A stretch of 64,000 bases of DNA, from NCBI RefSeq assembly GCF_044755465.1, contig NZ_JBIVRB010000008.1:173296-237295 (forward strand), written 5' to 3'. Below the pieces are notes generated by a model. The model did no database searches, was not told where the DNA came from, and saw nothing but the letters and a program-made list of their open reading frames with translations. The stretch comes from Peterkaempfera sp044755465 (GTDB taxonomy: Bacteria; Actinomycetota; Actinomycetes; Streptomycetales; Streptomycetaceae). Shown in pieces: positions 8,687-16,652 of the stretch; the stretch's first letter is position 1; every line of letters begins with the position of its first letter. The translations under genes and the position numbers were made by a program.

Positions 8687-8713
8687 GGGAATCTTCGACG
8701 GCGGCCGCGCGTT
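8687..8713 (+). promoter_or_regulatory. Sigma-R (disulfide stress) promoter of rbpA
   Basis: GGGAAT at 8687-8692, an 18-base spacer, then GTT at 8711-8713. This is exactly the sigma-R consensus GGGAAT-N18-GTT. It lies about 65 bases before the rbpA start. In S. coelicolor rbpA is a known member of the sigma-R regulon, so the sequence and the literature agree. The rest of 8504-8779 shows no gene. Confidence 0.85.
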
Positions 8714-8779
8714 GACCGAATCAGACGAAGACAGAGACCGAACCAGTCCTGTGGGCCACAAGCCCGGGAGGCACGATTC

Positions 8780-9154
8780 ATGAGTGAGCGAGCTCTCCGC
8801 GGCACGCGACTCGGGGCCACCAGCTACGAGACCGACCGCGGTATCGATCTGGCCCCCCGCCAGACCGTGGAGTACGCATGTCAGAACGGACACCGCTTCG
8901 AGGTGCCGTTCTCCGTGGAAGCCGAGATCCCTTCCGTGTGGGAGTGCCGCTTCTGCGGTACCGAGGCTCTCCTGCTCGACGGCGATGAGCCGGAGGAGAA
9001 GAAGGTGAAGCCCGCGCGCACCCATTGGGACATGCTGATGGAGCGCCGGACCCGAGAGGAGCTGGAGGAGGTGCTGGCCGAGCGGCTGGCCGTGCTCCGT
9101 TCCGGCGGGATGAACCTGGCGGTGCACCCACGGGACAACCGCAAGAGCGCCTGA
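8780..9154 (+). CDS. rbpA: RbpA, RNA polymerase-binding protein
   Basis: A 124-residue protein, the same length as S. coelicolor RbpA. It binds RNA polymerase holoenzyme with group 1 and 2 sigma factors and stabilises the open complex in actinobacteria (established). The central zinc-binding core is visible as CQNGH, then CRFCG. It is followed by a linker and a C-terminal helical sigma-interaction domain HWDMLMERRTREELEEVL. GGGAGG lies nine bases before the ATG. Transcription from the sigma-R promoter at 8687-8713 predicts induction by thiol oxidants. A long hairpin follows the gene. Confidence 0.97.
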   Translation: MSERALRGTRLGATSYETDRGIDLAPRQTVEYACQNGHRFEVPFSVEAEIPSVWECRFCGTEALLLDGDEPEEKKVKPARTHWDMLMERRTREELEEVLAERLAVLRSGGMNLAVHPRDNRKSA

Positions 9155-9177
9155 CCGCACCACCTCCCCGGCGGGGA

Positions 9178-9229
9178 GGCGAAGGCCCCGGCGCCGGCAG
9201 AGACATCTGCCGGCGCCGGGGCCTTCGCC
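9178..9229. terminator. 24-bp perfect hairpin between rbpA and fxsA
   Basis: Positions 9178-9201 and 9206-9229 are perfect reverse complements with a four-base loop (gaca). It lies between the convergent genes rbpA (ends 9154) and fxsA (ends 9250), so it can terminate both. There is no U-tract, as is common for G+C-rich actinobacterial terminators. Confidence 0.9.
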
Positions 9230-9249
9230 GGGTCCGGACGGAGCGGCGC

Positions 9250-9909
9250 TCAGCCGCGCCGGTCGGGGCCGGGCAGCCGGGTCTGCTCGGCGCCGGGCTG
9301 GCCCGATCCCGACTTACCCGATCCCGACTGGTTCGGGCCGGAGTTGTTCGAGCCTGAGCGGTTTGGGCCTGAGTGGTCTGGGCCGGGCCAGCCCACGACC
9401 TCGCCGGGAACGACCTTGCCGTCCGGCCGGTGGATGCGCAGCTGCTCCTGGAGCCGCAGCGCGTCACCGAGCGGATCGCCCGCGCGCCGCATCACCGACC
9501 GGGCCAGCCGGGCCGGTACGCGCCGCAGCAGCGCCCTGGTCGGCGGGAAGAGGCAGGCCAGGCCGAGCAGGTCGGACAGGAAGCCGGGGATGATCAGCAG
9601 CATGCCGCCGGTGATGGTGAGCGCGGTGTGCGACTCCCCCGGCTCCGGCACCCGGCCCTGCTCGACGGCCCGCGCCGCGTCCCGCAGGGCGCGCAGCCCG
9701 GCCCGCTTGACCACCCAGCCGCCGAGCACGGCGGCCAGGATCAGCAGCCCCACCACGGCGAGGCCGCCCAGCACCGAGGCCACCTGGAGCAGCAGCCAGA
9801 TCTCCAGCACCAGCCAGGCCGCCACCAGCAGCGGAAGCAGCGTACGCAGCCTGCCGCGGCGCCTGGCCGGGCGGGCGGTGCCCCACTGACGGGTGTCGGG
9901 ATCGGTCAC
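9250..9909 (-). CDS. fxsA: FxsA-family membrane protein
   Basis: A 219-residue protein from GTG 9909, which has GGAG upstream; an ATG at 9963 would add 18 residues. The FxsA domain spans residues ~15-150: two or three membrane helices (LLPLLVAAWLVLEIWLLLQV, GLAVVGLLILAAVLGGWVVK), then the conserved HTALTITGGMLLIIPGFLSD and LACLFPPTRALL. E. coli FxsA modulates phage T7 exclusion; the actinobacterial role is unknown. The C-terminal tail is a degenerate repeat of SGPNQSGS type, encoded by short tandem DNA repeats, and is probably disordered. Confidence 0.85.
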   Translation of the reverse strand: MTDPDTRQWGTARPARRRGRLRTLLPLLVAAWLVLEIWLLLQVASVLGGLAVVGLLILAAVLGGWVVKRAGLRALRDAARAVEQGRVPEPGESHTALTITGGMLLIIPGFLSDLLGLACLFPPTRALLRRVPARLARSVMRRAGDPLGDALRLQEQLRIHRPDGKVVPGEVVGWPGPDHSGPNRSGSNNSGPNQSGSGKSGSGQPGAEQTRLPGPDRRG

Positions 9910-10035
9910 GGGTCTGCTCTCCACTCCCTCGCCCGGCGCGCTCCCCTGCGGAGGGCCGGCCATCGGACCCCGCGCCCGCCCCGGTGGGGGCGGGCCCCGG
10001 CGGCCCGCGCGAGGGCGACGGCCGGACCGCTGCTC

Positions 10036-11007
10036 CTAGCGCGCGGCGCCGTTCGCCCCCGTGTTCGGCTCAACGTCGGAGGTCGCGGAGGTGTTCCGGG
10101 CGGGCTGACTGTCAGGCACGGCCTGGCTGTCCGGGATGGCCTGGTCGTCAGGCGCGGTCCGGTCGTCAGGGGCGGCCTGGTCGTCAGGGGCGGTCCGGCT
10201 CTCCGGCACGGTCTGGTCGTCCCCGGCAGTCTGGTTGGGGAGCGGCAGCCGCCCCAGCCGGTTCTGGACCCCCCAGGAGGTGACCCGCATCAGCGCCTCG
10301 ACCACGATGGTGCGGCTCATCTTGCTGGCGCCCAGCTCCCGCTCCACAAAGGTGATCGGGACCTCGACCACCCTGAAGCCGGCCCGCACCGCGCGCCAGG
10401 CCAAGTCCACCTGAAAGCAGTACCCCTGTGAGGCGACCTCGTCCATCCCCAGACCGAGCAGGGTCTCCCTGCGGAAGGCACGGTAGCCGCCGGTGACATC
10501 GCGCAGCGGCACGCCCAGCATCAGCCGGGAGTAGGTGCTGCCGCCCCGCGAGATGAACTCGCGGTGCTTGGGCCAGTTGACCGCGCTGCCGCCGGGCACC
10601 CAGCGGGAGCCGAGCACCAGGTCGGCCCCGCCGCGCAGCCCGGTCAGCAGACGGGGCAGCTGCTCGGGCTGATGCGAACCGTCCGCGTCCATCTCGACCA
10701 GGACGTCGTAGCCGTTGTCGATCCCCCAGCGGAAGCCGGCGAGGTAGGCGGCGCCCAGCCCCTCCTTGCCCTTGCGGTGCAGCACATGCAGATTGGCGTC
10801 CGCTGCGGCCAGTTCGTCGGCCACCTCGCCGGTCCCGTCCGGGCTGTTGTCATCCGCGACCAGGATGTGCGCCTCCGGCACCGCAGCGCGAACTCTGGCG
10901 GTGATGAGGGTCACATTCTCGACCTCGTTGTAGGTCGGGATGATCACCAGGATCTTGCCCAGATCAGCGAACCCCTGGGGCTCGTCGGCGGCGGTGTTGT
11001 CGGTCAC
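10036..11007 (-). CDS. ppm: Polyprenol monophosphomannose synthase (Ppm)
   Basis: A 323-residue family 2 glycosyltransferase that makes polyprenyl-phosphate mannose from GDP-mannose, the donor for periplasmic O-mannosylation. Motifs: VIIPTYNEVENV near the N-terminus, ADDNSPDGTG, and the metal-binding MDADGSHQPEQLP. It matches the dolichol-phosphate mannosyltransferase family over residues ~15-265. The last ~60 residues repeat PDDQAAPDDRTA-like units and look like a slippage-expanded disordered tail. It is followed upstream by lnt on the same strand, 163 bp away. In mycobacteria the two activities are fused or interacting. Confidence 0.9.
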   Translation of the reverse strand: MTDNTAADEPQGFADLGKILVIIPTYNEVENVTLITARVRAAVPEAHILVADDNSPDGTGEVADELAAADANLHVLHRKGKEGLGAAYLAGFRWGIDNGYDVLVEMDADGSHQPEQLPRLLTGLRGGADLVLGSRWVPGGSAVNWPKHREFISRGGSTYSRLMLGVPLRDVTGGYRAFRRETLLGLGMDEVASQGYCFQVDLAWRAVRAGFRVVEVPITFVERELGASKMSRTIVVEALMRVTSWGVQNRLGRLPLPNQTAGDDQTVPESRTAPDDQAAPDDRTAPDDQAIPDSQAVPDSQPARNTSATSDVEPNTGANGAAR

Positions 11008-11170
11008 GGACCGGCCTTTCTCCGTTTGCTGCGGTCAGTTGTGCGGCTGGAGCCGGCCCCGTGCGTCGCACGGATCGGCGTACGGCCGGGGCACCTGGCA
11101 GCGCTCCGCCCGACGCCGGGGTGCCCGATACCGCCACCCCCAGCAGCACCCTTGTGCACGGTCCTCGGCG

Positions 11171-12982
11171 TCAGTCGCGGAGAGTCCCGCCACCGGTCGG
11201 CGCCACGGGTGCGGCGCCCCGGCGGAGCCGGTTCCGCAGGACGGCGACCGCGCACGAGAGCAGCCCCACAATAGCGATCACCCACTCCGGCCACGCACCA
11301 AGCCGATCGGCGAGTGTCCGGCCGTCCCGCAGCGGGACCTTGGCGGTCAGTGCGGCCGGGGTCAGCTCGGCCGTCCGCTGCTGCACCACCCCGTCCGGGC
11401 CGATGATCGCGCTGATACCACTGGTGGCGGCGATGACGACCGCGCGGCCGTGCTCGACCGCGCGCAGCCTGGACATCGCGAGCTGCTGCTCCGGCTGGCC
11501 GCTCCGGGCATAGGTGGCGTTGTTGGTCTGGACCACCAGCACCCGGCCGCCCGCGTCCACGGTGTCCCGGACGATCTCGTCGTAGGCGACCTCGAAGCAG
11601 ATCACATCACCGATCCGGGCCGGACCGAGCTGCAACACCCCGGGGCCGCTGCCCGGGTAGAAGTCGCGGGCCACCCGTTGCAGCCGGGTGATGTACTTCG
11701 AGAGCAGCGACCGGAAGGGCACGTACTCACCGAACGGCACCGGGTGCTGCTTGGTGTAGGAGGCGCCGGGGCCGGTGGCCGGGTCCCAGACGATGCCCTC
11801 GTTGCGTACGTGCTGGTTGTCCGGCCCGTCCACCAGCGTGCCGACCAGCACCGGGACGCCGACCGCCCGCACGGCCCGCTCGATGGCGTCATACGCCTCG
11901 GGGTTGGTGAAGGGGTCGAGGTCAGAGGAGTTCTCCGGCCAGATGACGATGTCGGGCTTGGCACGGCGGCCCGCCGCGACCTCGGCGGCGAGCTGCTCGG
12001 TCACCTTGGCGTGGTTGCCCAGCACCGCCATCGGCCGGCCGAGGAAGTCCATCCCGGGGTGCGGCACATTGCCCTGGACGACGGCGACCTCGACGGTGTC
12101 GTCGGGCGCGGTCGGCACCGGCACGGCGTACCCGACCACGGTGGCGGCGGCGGCGAGGACCAGCGGCACCGCGACCAGCCGGCCGCGCGCCCGAGCAGCG
12201 GACGCACCCGGGGCCGCCGTGGGCGCGGCGGCCGTCACAGCCGCCGGGGACGCGGCCGGGCGGCCCGGGAGCAGGCGGCGCAGCGCGGGCGCGGCGTGCG
12301 GCAGCAGCGGTACGGCGGCGGCGGCGAGCAGGCCGCCGGTCAGCGCCACGGCGAAGGTCACCAGGGGCGCCCCGGCGACGGCCGCCAGCGGCAGATACGG
12401 GGTCGCCGTGTTGGCGAAGGCCAGGCGCCCCCAGGGGAAGCCGCCCAGCGGCAGCCGGTCCCTGGCCCACTCCTGGGCGACCCAGAGACAGGCCGTCCAC
12501 AGCGGCCAGCCGCGCAGCCGGGAGGCGACCGCCAGCCCGGCGCCCATGGCGGCCAGGAAGACCGCCTCGACCAGCGAGAGCGCGATCCAGGCGTCGGGGC
12601 CGATCACCCGCAGCCAGTTGAGCAGCGCCAGCATGAAGGGCGCCCCGAAGGCGAAGCCCGTCCAGGCGCCCTGCCGGGCGGTGCGGCCCCGGGTGAGCAG
12701 CGCCAGACCGGCCACCGCCACCAGCGAGAGCGGCCACAGGTCGTACGGCGGGAAGGCGGCGGCCAGCAGCAGTCCGAGCAGCGCGGCCGCGCCACTGCGT
12801 GGCAGCCCCCGCCGGACCCGCTGCCGGCGCGACGGGCGGGGCGCGGTCGGCCCGGTCGCCCCGGCCCCGGCCGTCCCGGGCGCGGGCTCGGCGGTCACCG
12901 AGGCGGCCGCCGTCTCGGGCCGGTCGGACGCGGGGCCGACCGGCTCGGGCTCCTGGAGCGCCGGATGGACGGGCAGTGCCAC
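11171..12982 (-). CDS. lnt: Apolipoprotein N-acyltransferase (Lnt)
   Basis: A 603-residue membrane enzyme that N-acylates the lipid-modified cysteine of lipoproteins on the outer face of the membrane. About six to eight N-terminal hydrophobic segments are followed by a CN-hydrolase domain. The Glu-Lys-Cys triad region is visible: WPENSSD (Glu), YTKQHPVPFGEYVPFR (Lys) and GDVICFEVAYDE (Cys). A final membrane segment ends the protein. I chose GTG 12982 because the preceding 67 in-frame residues look non-coding and AGAGAGG lies upstream. Adjacency to ppm mirrors the Ppm1/Lnt partnership in actinobacteria. Confidence 0.88.
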   Translation of the reverse strand: MALPVHPALQEPEPVGPASDRPETAAASVTAEPAPGTAGAGATGPTAPRPSRRQRVRRGLPRSGAAALLGLLLAAAFPPYDLWPLSLVAVAGLALLTRGRTARQGAWTGFAFGAPFMLALLNWLRVIGPDAWIALSLVEAVFLAAMGAGLAVASRLRGWPLWTACLWVAQEWARDRLPLGGFPWGRLAFANTATPYLPLAAVAGAPLVTFAVALTGGLLAAAAVPLLPHAAPALRRLLPGRPAASPAAVTAAAPTAAPGASAARARGRLVAVPLVLAAAATVVGYAVPVPTAPDDTVEVAVVQGNVPHPGMDFLGRPMAVLGNHAKVTEQLAAEVAAGRRAKPDIVIWPENSSDLDPFTNPEAYDAIERAVRAVGVPVLVGTLVDGPDNQHVRNEGIVWDPATGPGASYTKQHPVPFGEYVPFRSLLSKYITRLQRVARDFYPGSGPGVLQLGPARIGDVICFEVAYDEIVRDTVDAGGRVLVVQTNNATYARSGQPEQQLAMSRLRAVEHGRAVVIAATSGISAIIGPDGVVQQRTAELTPAALTAKVPLRDGRTLADRLGAWPEWVIAIVGLLSCAVAVLRNRLRRGAAPVAPTGGGTLRD

Positions 12983-13604
12983 GCGCGCCGCCTCTCTCGT
13001 GATGGACTCGCGCGCCTCCGGAACCCACCGGCGCGACGTGCGACGTGCGACGACGGTACAACGCGCGGGGCGGTTCGCAGGAGTGGGGGCCGCGCCGGAT
13101 CTCCCGGCGGCCCCGGCCCGCGCGGCGGGTCGGGGACCGGACGCCCTTCGGTCCGACCTGGGGCCCGCCGGCTGCGGGTCCACCGAGAGCCGTTGTCTAC
13201 TGAGCGTCCGGCCCCCGCCCGGGTCGCACCTGCCCGGCCGGACCGGGTTGGCCTACCGGCTCCCACGCTCCCCGCACCGCTGCGGCTGGACCTGGCTGCC
13301 TGTCGGCGGCCGCCCCCGGGGGCGGCCGCCTGTTGGCCCAGCTGCGGTCACGGGTTTTGGCGTGGAGGTGTTCCGGTCGGGCGACCTGCGGGGGGCTGCC
13401 CCGGAGGTGGACGCCGTCGAACCTACTCGCTGCCGACCGCCGTCTGTCAACTGGGGTCTGACCTGGGCTGACGGCACGAAACCGCAGGTCAGCGGTGCCA
13501 TACCGGCCGGGAGTGGCGGTTTCGGCCCGCCCTAGGGAGGTATCCGGCACCACCCGATCGGCCGCAGGTGATCACCGGCGGCCCGGTCGGCGGCCGCCCG
13601 CCGG
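12983..13604. other. 620-bp intergenic region with a 26-bp palindrome
   Basis: No credible gene is present. GGCGGCCGCC at 13305-13314 and 13321-13330 frame CCCGGG, making a perfect 26-bp palindrome at 13305-13330. That is a likely terminator for the amidohydrolase transcribed towards lnt. A weaker inverted repeat GAAACCGC / GCGGTTTC (13478-13485 and 13516-13523) surrounds 30 bases. The remainder should contain the lnt promoter, which I could not place. Confidence 0.6.
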
Positions 13605-15251
13605 TCAGAGCGAGCCGTACACCACCCGGCCGCGCACCACGGTGGCCAGGCAGACCGGCAGCGGATTGCCGGGGCTCAGGTCGGGCAGGCCGGGGGTGCC
13701 CGAGCGCGGGTCGGTGGACCAGCCGGCGACCCGGGAGTCGGGGGCCTGGACGACCAGGTCACCGGTCCGCCAGACGGCGTAGCCCGCCGGTGCGCCGGGG
13801 ACGAGCACGCCCGCGTCGTCGCGGCCCACCGCCCGCCAGCCGCCCCGGGTGTGGGCGGTGAAGGCGGCCCGTACCGAGATCCGGTGCTCGTCGGTCCGGT
13901 GGAAGGCGGCGGCCCGTACGGTGCCCCACGGGTCCAGCGGGGTCACCGGCGCGTCCGAGCCGAAGGCGAGCGGGACGCCGGCCCGCAGCAGCTGGGCGAA
14001 GGGGTTGAGGCGGGCCGCCCGGTCCGCGCCGAGCCGCCGTACGTACATGCCGTCCGGGCCGCCCCAGGCGGCGTCGAAGGCGGGCTGCACCGAGGCGACC
14101 AGGCCCAGTTCGGCGAAGGCGGCGACCGCCCGGTCGTCCAGGTACTCGGCGTGCTCCACCCGGTGGCGCAGCGCCCGCACCCGGTCCGTGCCGACCTTGA
14201 GCGCGGCGGCCCGCACCCCCTCGACCACCGCGTCCAGGGCGGCGTCCCCGATGGCGTGGAAGCCCGCCTGCATCCCGGCCTCGGTGCAGGCGGTCACATG
14301 GTCGGCCACCTGCGCGGCGGTCAGGTGGGCGGCGCCGGTGTGCGGGGCGTCCGCGTACGGGGCGCGCAGGCAGGCGGTGTGCGAGCCGAGGGCGCCGTCC
14401 ACGAAGAGGTCGCCGCCGGCGCCGACCGCGCCCAGCCGCCGGGCGGTGTCCACCCCGCCGAGCTCGCCCCAGTAGCCGAAGACCTCCGGGCCGTCGCCCT
14501 GCGCCGCCAGGGCCAGCAGGCCGGTCAGGTCGTCGGCGGAGGAGATGTCCGGTCCGGCGCACTCGTGCAGCGCGCCGATGCCGAGGGCGGCGGCCCGGTC
14601 CAGGGTGGCCCGCTGGGCGTCGCGGCGCTGGTCGGCGGTGAGGTGGGCCAGGGCGGCGCGGCGCACCGCGTGGTGGGCGCCCTGGCTGAGCGGGCCGTCC
14701 GGGTGGTGTCCGGCCAGGTCGGCCAGGCGGGGTGCGGCCGGGTCCCGCTCGGCCAGGGCGCGCAGCGCGGTGGAGGCGGCGGCGGAGTGGACGTCGGTGC
14801 GGGAGAGGTAGACGGCGGCGCCGTCGGCGGCGGCGTCCAGTTCCGCGCGGGTGGGCGGGCGGTTCTCCGGCCAGCCGGTGTCGTCCCAGCCGTGGCCGAT
14901 CAGCACCCCCTGGTCGGGGCCCAGCCGGCCCCGGGAGCGCTCCTGGCGGACGTGACGCTCCAGCCGGGCCAGGGCCTCGGCGAGCGACGGGCAGCCGGTG
15001 AGGTCGAGGCCGGTGAGGGCCAGGCCGGTCGAGGTGGCGTGCACATGGGCGTCGACGAAGGCGGGGGTGACCAGGGCGCCGGCCAGGTCCACCACCTGGT
15101 CGGCGCCGTCGACGTAGGCGTCCGCCGCGCCCTCCGAGCCGATCCAGGCGACGGTGTCCCCTTGGACCACCATGGCGGTGGCGAACGGGTCGGCGGGGCT
15201 GTAGACGGTGCCGCCGCGCAGCAGCACGGTACGGGTGGTGCGATCGGTCAT
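13605..15251 (-). CDS. YtcJ-like metal-dependent amidohydrolase
   Basis: A 548-residue amidohydrolase of the YtcJ / N-substituted formamide deformylase branch. Metal-binding motifs: VTPAFVDAHVHATSTG near residue 65, GFHAIGDAALDAVVEGV and RHRVEHAEYLDD in the second half, and FGSDAPVTPLDPW for the catalytic Asp. The substrate is unknown; related enzymes remove formyl groups or open amides. No signal peptide. An Lrp-type regulator lies 76 bp upstream on the same strand, so the pair may be one transcription unit. A second member of the family is encoded at 61040-62716. Confidence 0.88.
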   Translation of the reverse strand: MTDRTTRTVLLRGGTVYSPADPFATAMVVQGDTVAWIGSEGAADAYVDGADQVVDLAGALVTPAFVDAHVHATSTGLALTGLDLTGCPSLAEALARLERHVRQERSRGRLGPDQGVLIGHGWDDTGWPENRPPTRAELDAAADGAAVYLSRTDVHSAAASTALRALAERDPAAPRLADLAGHHPDGPLSQGAHHAVRRAALAHLTADQRRDAQRATLDRAAALGIGALHECAGPDISSADDLTGLLALAAQGDGPEVFGYWGELGGVDTARRLGAVGAGGDLFVDGALGSHTACLRAPYADAPHTGAAHLTAAQVADHVTACTEAGMQAGFHAIGDAALDAVVEGVRAAALKVGTDRVRALRHRVEHAEYLDDRAVAAFAELGLVASVQPAFDAAWGGPDGMYVRRLGADRAARLNPFAQLLRAGVPLAFGSDAPVTPLDPWGTVRAAAFHRTDEHRISVRAAFTAHTRGGWRAVGRDDAGVLVPGAPAGYAVWRTGDLVVQAPDSRVAGWSTDPRSGTPGLPDLSPGNPLPVCLATVVRGRVVYGSL

Positions 15252-15327
15252 GGGGTCAGTCTGCCGGGCGCCGCCCCGGGTCCGCGCTCCGGGTGGGGCC
15301 CGCGCTCCTGGCCGGGACCGCCCCTGG

Positions 15328-15768
15328 TCACAGCCGGGGCGCGCGGGCCTCGTACGGGGTGCTGAGCACCACGGTGGTGCGGGTGGAGACCCCGGCGGCG
15401 GTGCGGATGCGGGCCAGCAGGTGCTCCAGGTCGCCGGGGCCCGCCACCCGGACCTTGAGGATGTAGTTCTCGTCGCCGGCCACGCTGTGGCACGCCTCGA
15501 TCTCGGTCAGCGGCGCCAGCCGCTCGGGCACGTCGTCGGGCGCGCTGGGATCGAACGGCTTGACCGAGATGAAGGCGGTGAGCGGCAGGTCCACGGCGTC
15601 GGGGTCGACGACCGCCGCGTAGCCGCGGATCACGCCGCGCTGCTCCAGGCGGCGCACCCGCTGGTGCACCGCCGAGGTGGAAAGGCCGGTGGCCTTCCCT
15701 AGGTCGGTGTAACTCATCCGCCCGTCCTGGACGAGCAGCTGCACGATCTGGCGGTCGAGGTCCTCCAC
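15328..15768 (-). CDS. Lrp/AsnC-family transcriptional regulator
   Basis: A 146-residue protein. Residues 1-60 are the AsnC helix-turn-helix (LDRQIVQLLVQDGRMSYTDL, then GLSTSAVHQRVRRLEQRGVI). Residues 65-140 are the RAM ligand-binding/oligomerisation domain (ACHSVAGDENYILKVRVAG). GTG 15768 fits the usual start EDLDRQI; no strong ribosome-binding site is visible. Lrp/AsnC proteins sense amino acids and often control their neighbours, here possibly the amidohydrolase at 13605. Confidence 0.9.
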   Translation of the reverse strand: MEDLDRQIVQLLVQDGRMSYTDLGKATGLSTSAVHQRVRRLEQRGVIRGYAAVVDPDAVDLPLTAFISVKPFDPSAPDDVPERLAPLTEIEACHSVAGDENYILKVRVAGPGDLEHLLARIRTAAGVSTRTTVVLSTPYEARAPRL

Positions 15769-16075
15769 AAGGGGCAAACCTACTGGGCGCGGCGGCCCGT
15801 TGCCGACCCGGTGGGCGCGGGGCGGCGGGCTTATGCGCGGGGGCGGGCGCGGGCCGGGGTGCGGCGCCGCCCGGTCGGCGGGGGCGCCGGGCGGGAAGGG
15901 GCGCTGCTGGGGCGGGTTGTGGGGCGTATCGGGCGCACGTCGGCAGCTTGTGTGACGAACGCCACACCGGCCGCATGATGGTGCATCACCGCGCAGGATT
16001 ATGAGGCTCGTGCGCAGGGAATTGCTGGCTATGGTCATGGCCGTCGCGGCCTGGGCCCACCCGAGGGGGATGAAC
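15769..16075. other. 307-bp divergent intergenic region
   Basis: This separates the Lrp gene (minus) from a plus-strand gene. Both promoters should lie here. An A/T-richer patch (aggattatgagg, about 15995-16006) may be a -10 region for the plus-strand gene. I see no hairpin or repeat worth naming. Confidence 0.3.
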
Positions 16076-16531
16076 ATGCCTGTACTTGACCGGCGCACCC
16101 GCAGCGCAGCAGCCGACGACAGCGAGGAGCTGCCGGCCGCCGACCACTCCGACACCGCGTTCCGGGGGACCGACCCCGGCGACGGCGACACCTGGGAGAT
16201 CTTCCGGGTCCGCTGCCCCGAGTGCGACCGCCCGATCGCGCTGCTCGGGGACGAGGAGCGCTTCCCGCAGCACGCCGTGCTGCACAGCGCGTGGAACCCG
16301 TTCGCCTCGGCGGTCTGCCCGGGTTCCGGCCAGCCGGTCGACGAGGCGGCGGACCTGGCGGACGACGCGGACTTCGACGCCGAGCCCGACCTGGAGGCGC
16401 TGCTGACGCTGCCGCCGGAGCTGGACTGGCGTACCCAGCCCTTCTCGCACGTCGGCGGTCCCGGCTCCCGGCCGGTACGGGTGCCGCAGATGCGCGCCCC
16501 GCAGGAGCAGCCCCGTACCGGTCGGCGCTGA
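16076..16531 (+). CDS. Conserved actinobacterial protein with CPEC motif
   Basis: A 151-residue protein that I recognise only as a streptomycete-type hypothetical. ATG 16076 is preceded at a good distance by GAGGGGG; an ATG two codons earlier is too close to it. The middle holds VRCPECDRPIAL and then AVCPGSGQP, so CxxC and a later Cys may form a small zinc ribbon. An acidic stretch (DEAADLADDADFDAEPD) and a proline-rich basic tail follow. No membrane segment or signal. Function unknown. Confidence 0.7.
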   Translation: MPVLDRRTRSAAADDSEELPAADHSDTAFRGTDPGDGDTWEIFRVRCPECDRPIALLGDEERFPQHAVLHSAWNPFASAVCPGSGQPVDEAADLADDADFDAEPDLEALLTLPPELDWRTQPFSHVGGPGSRPVRVPQMRAPQEQPRTGRR

Positions 16532-16652
16532 CCGACACCGAGACACGTACCGGCCCCGTGCCGGCCGGCCCGTGTCGACCGTTGTGGGCGGCGCGTGACC
16601 GGTGGCCCCGCCGCCCGCCCGGCGCGGCCGCCGATCCCGTACCGGCCCGGCC

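Noticed and set aside
10940..13535. Large plus-strand frames opposite ppm and lnt
   Set aside because: Shadow frames without start signals, covering genes with intact catalytic motifs on the other strand.
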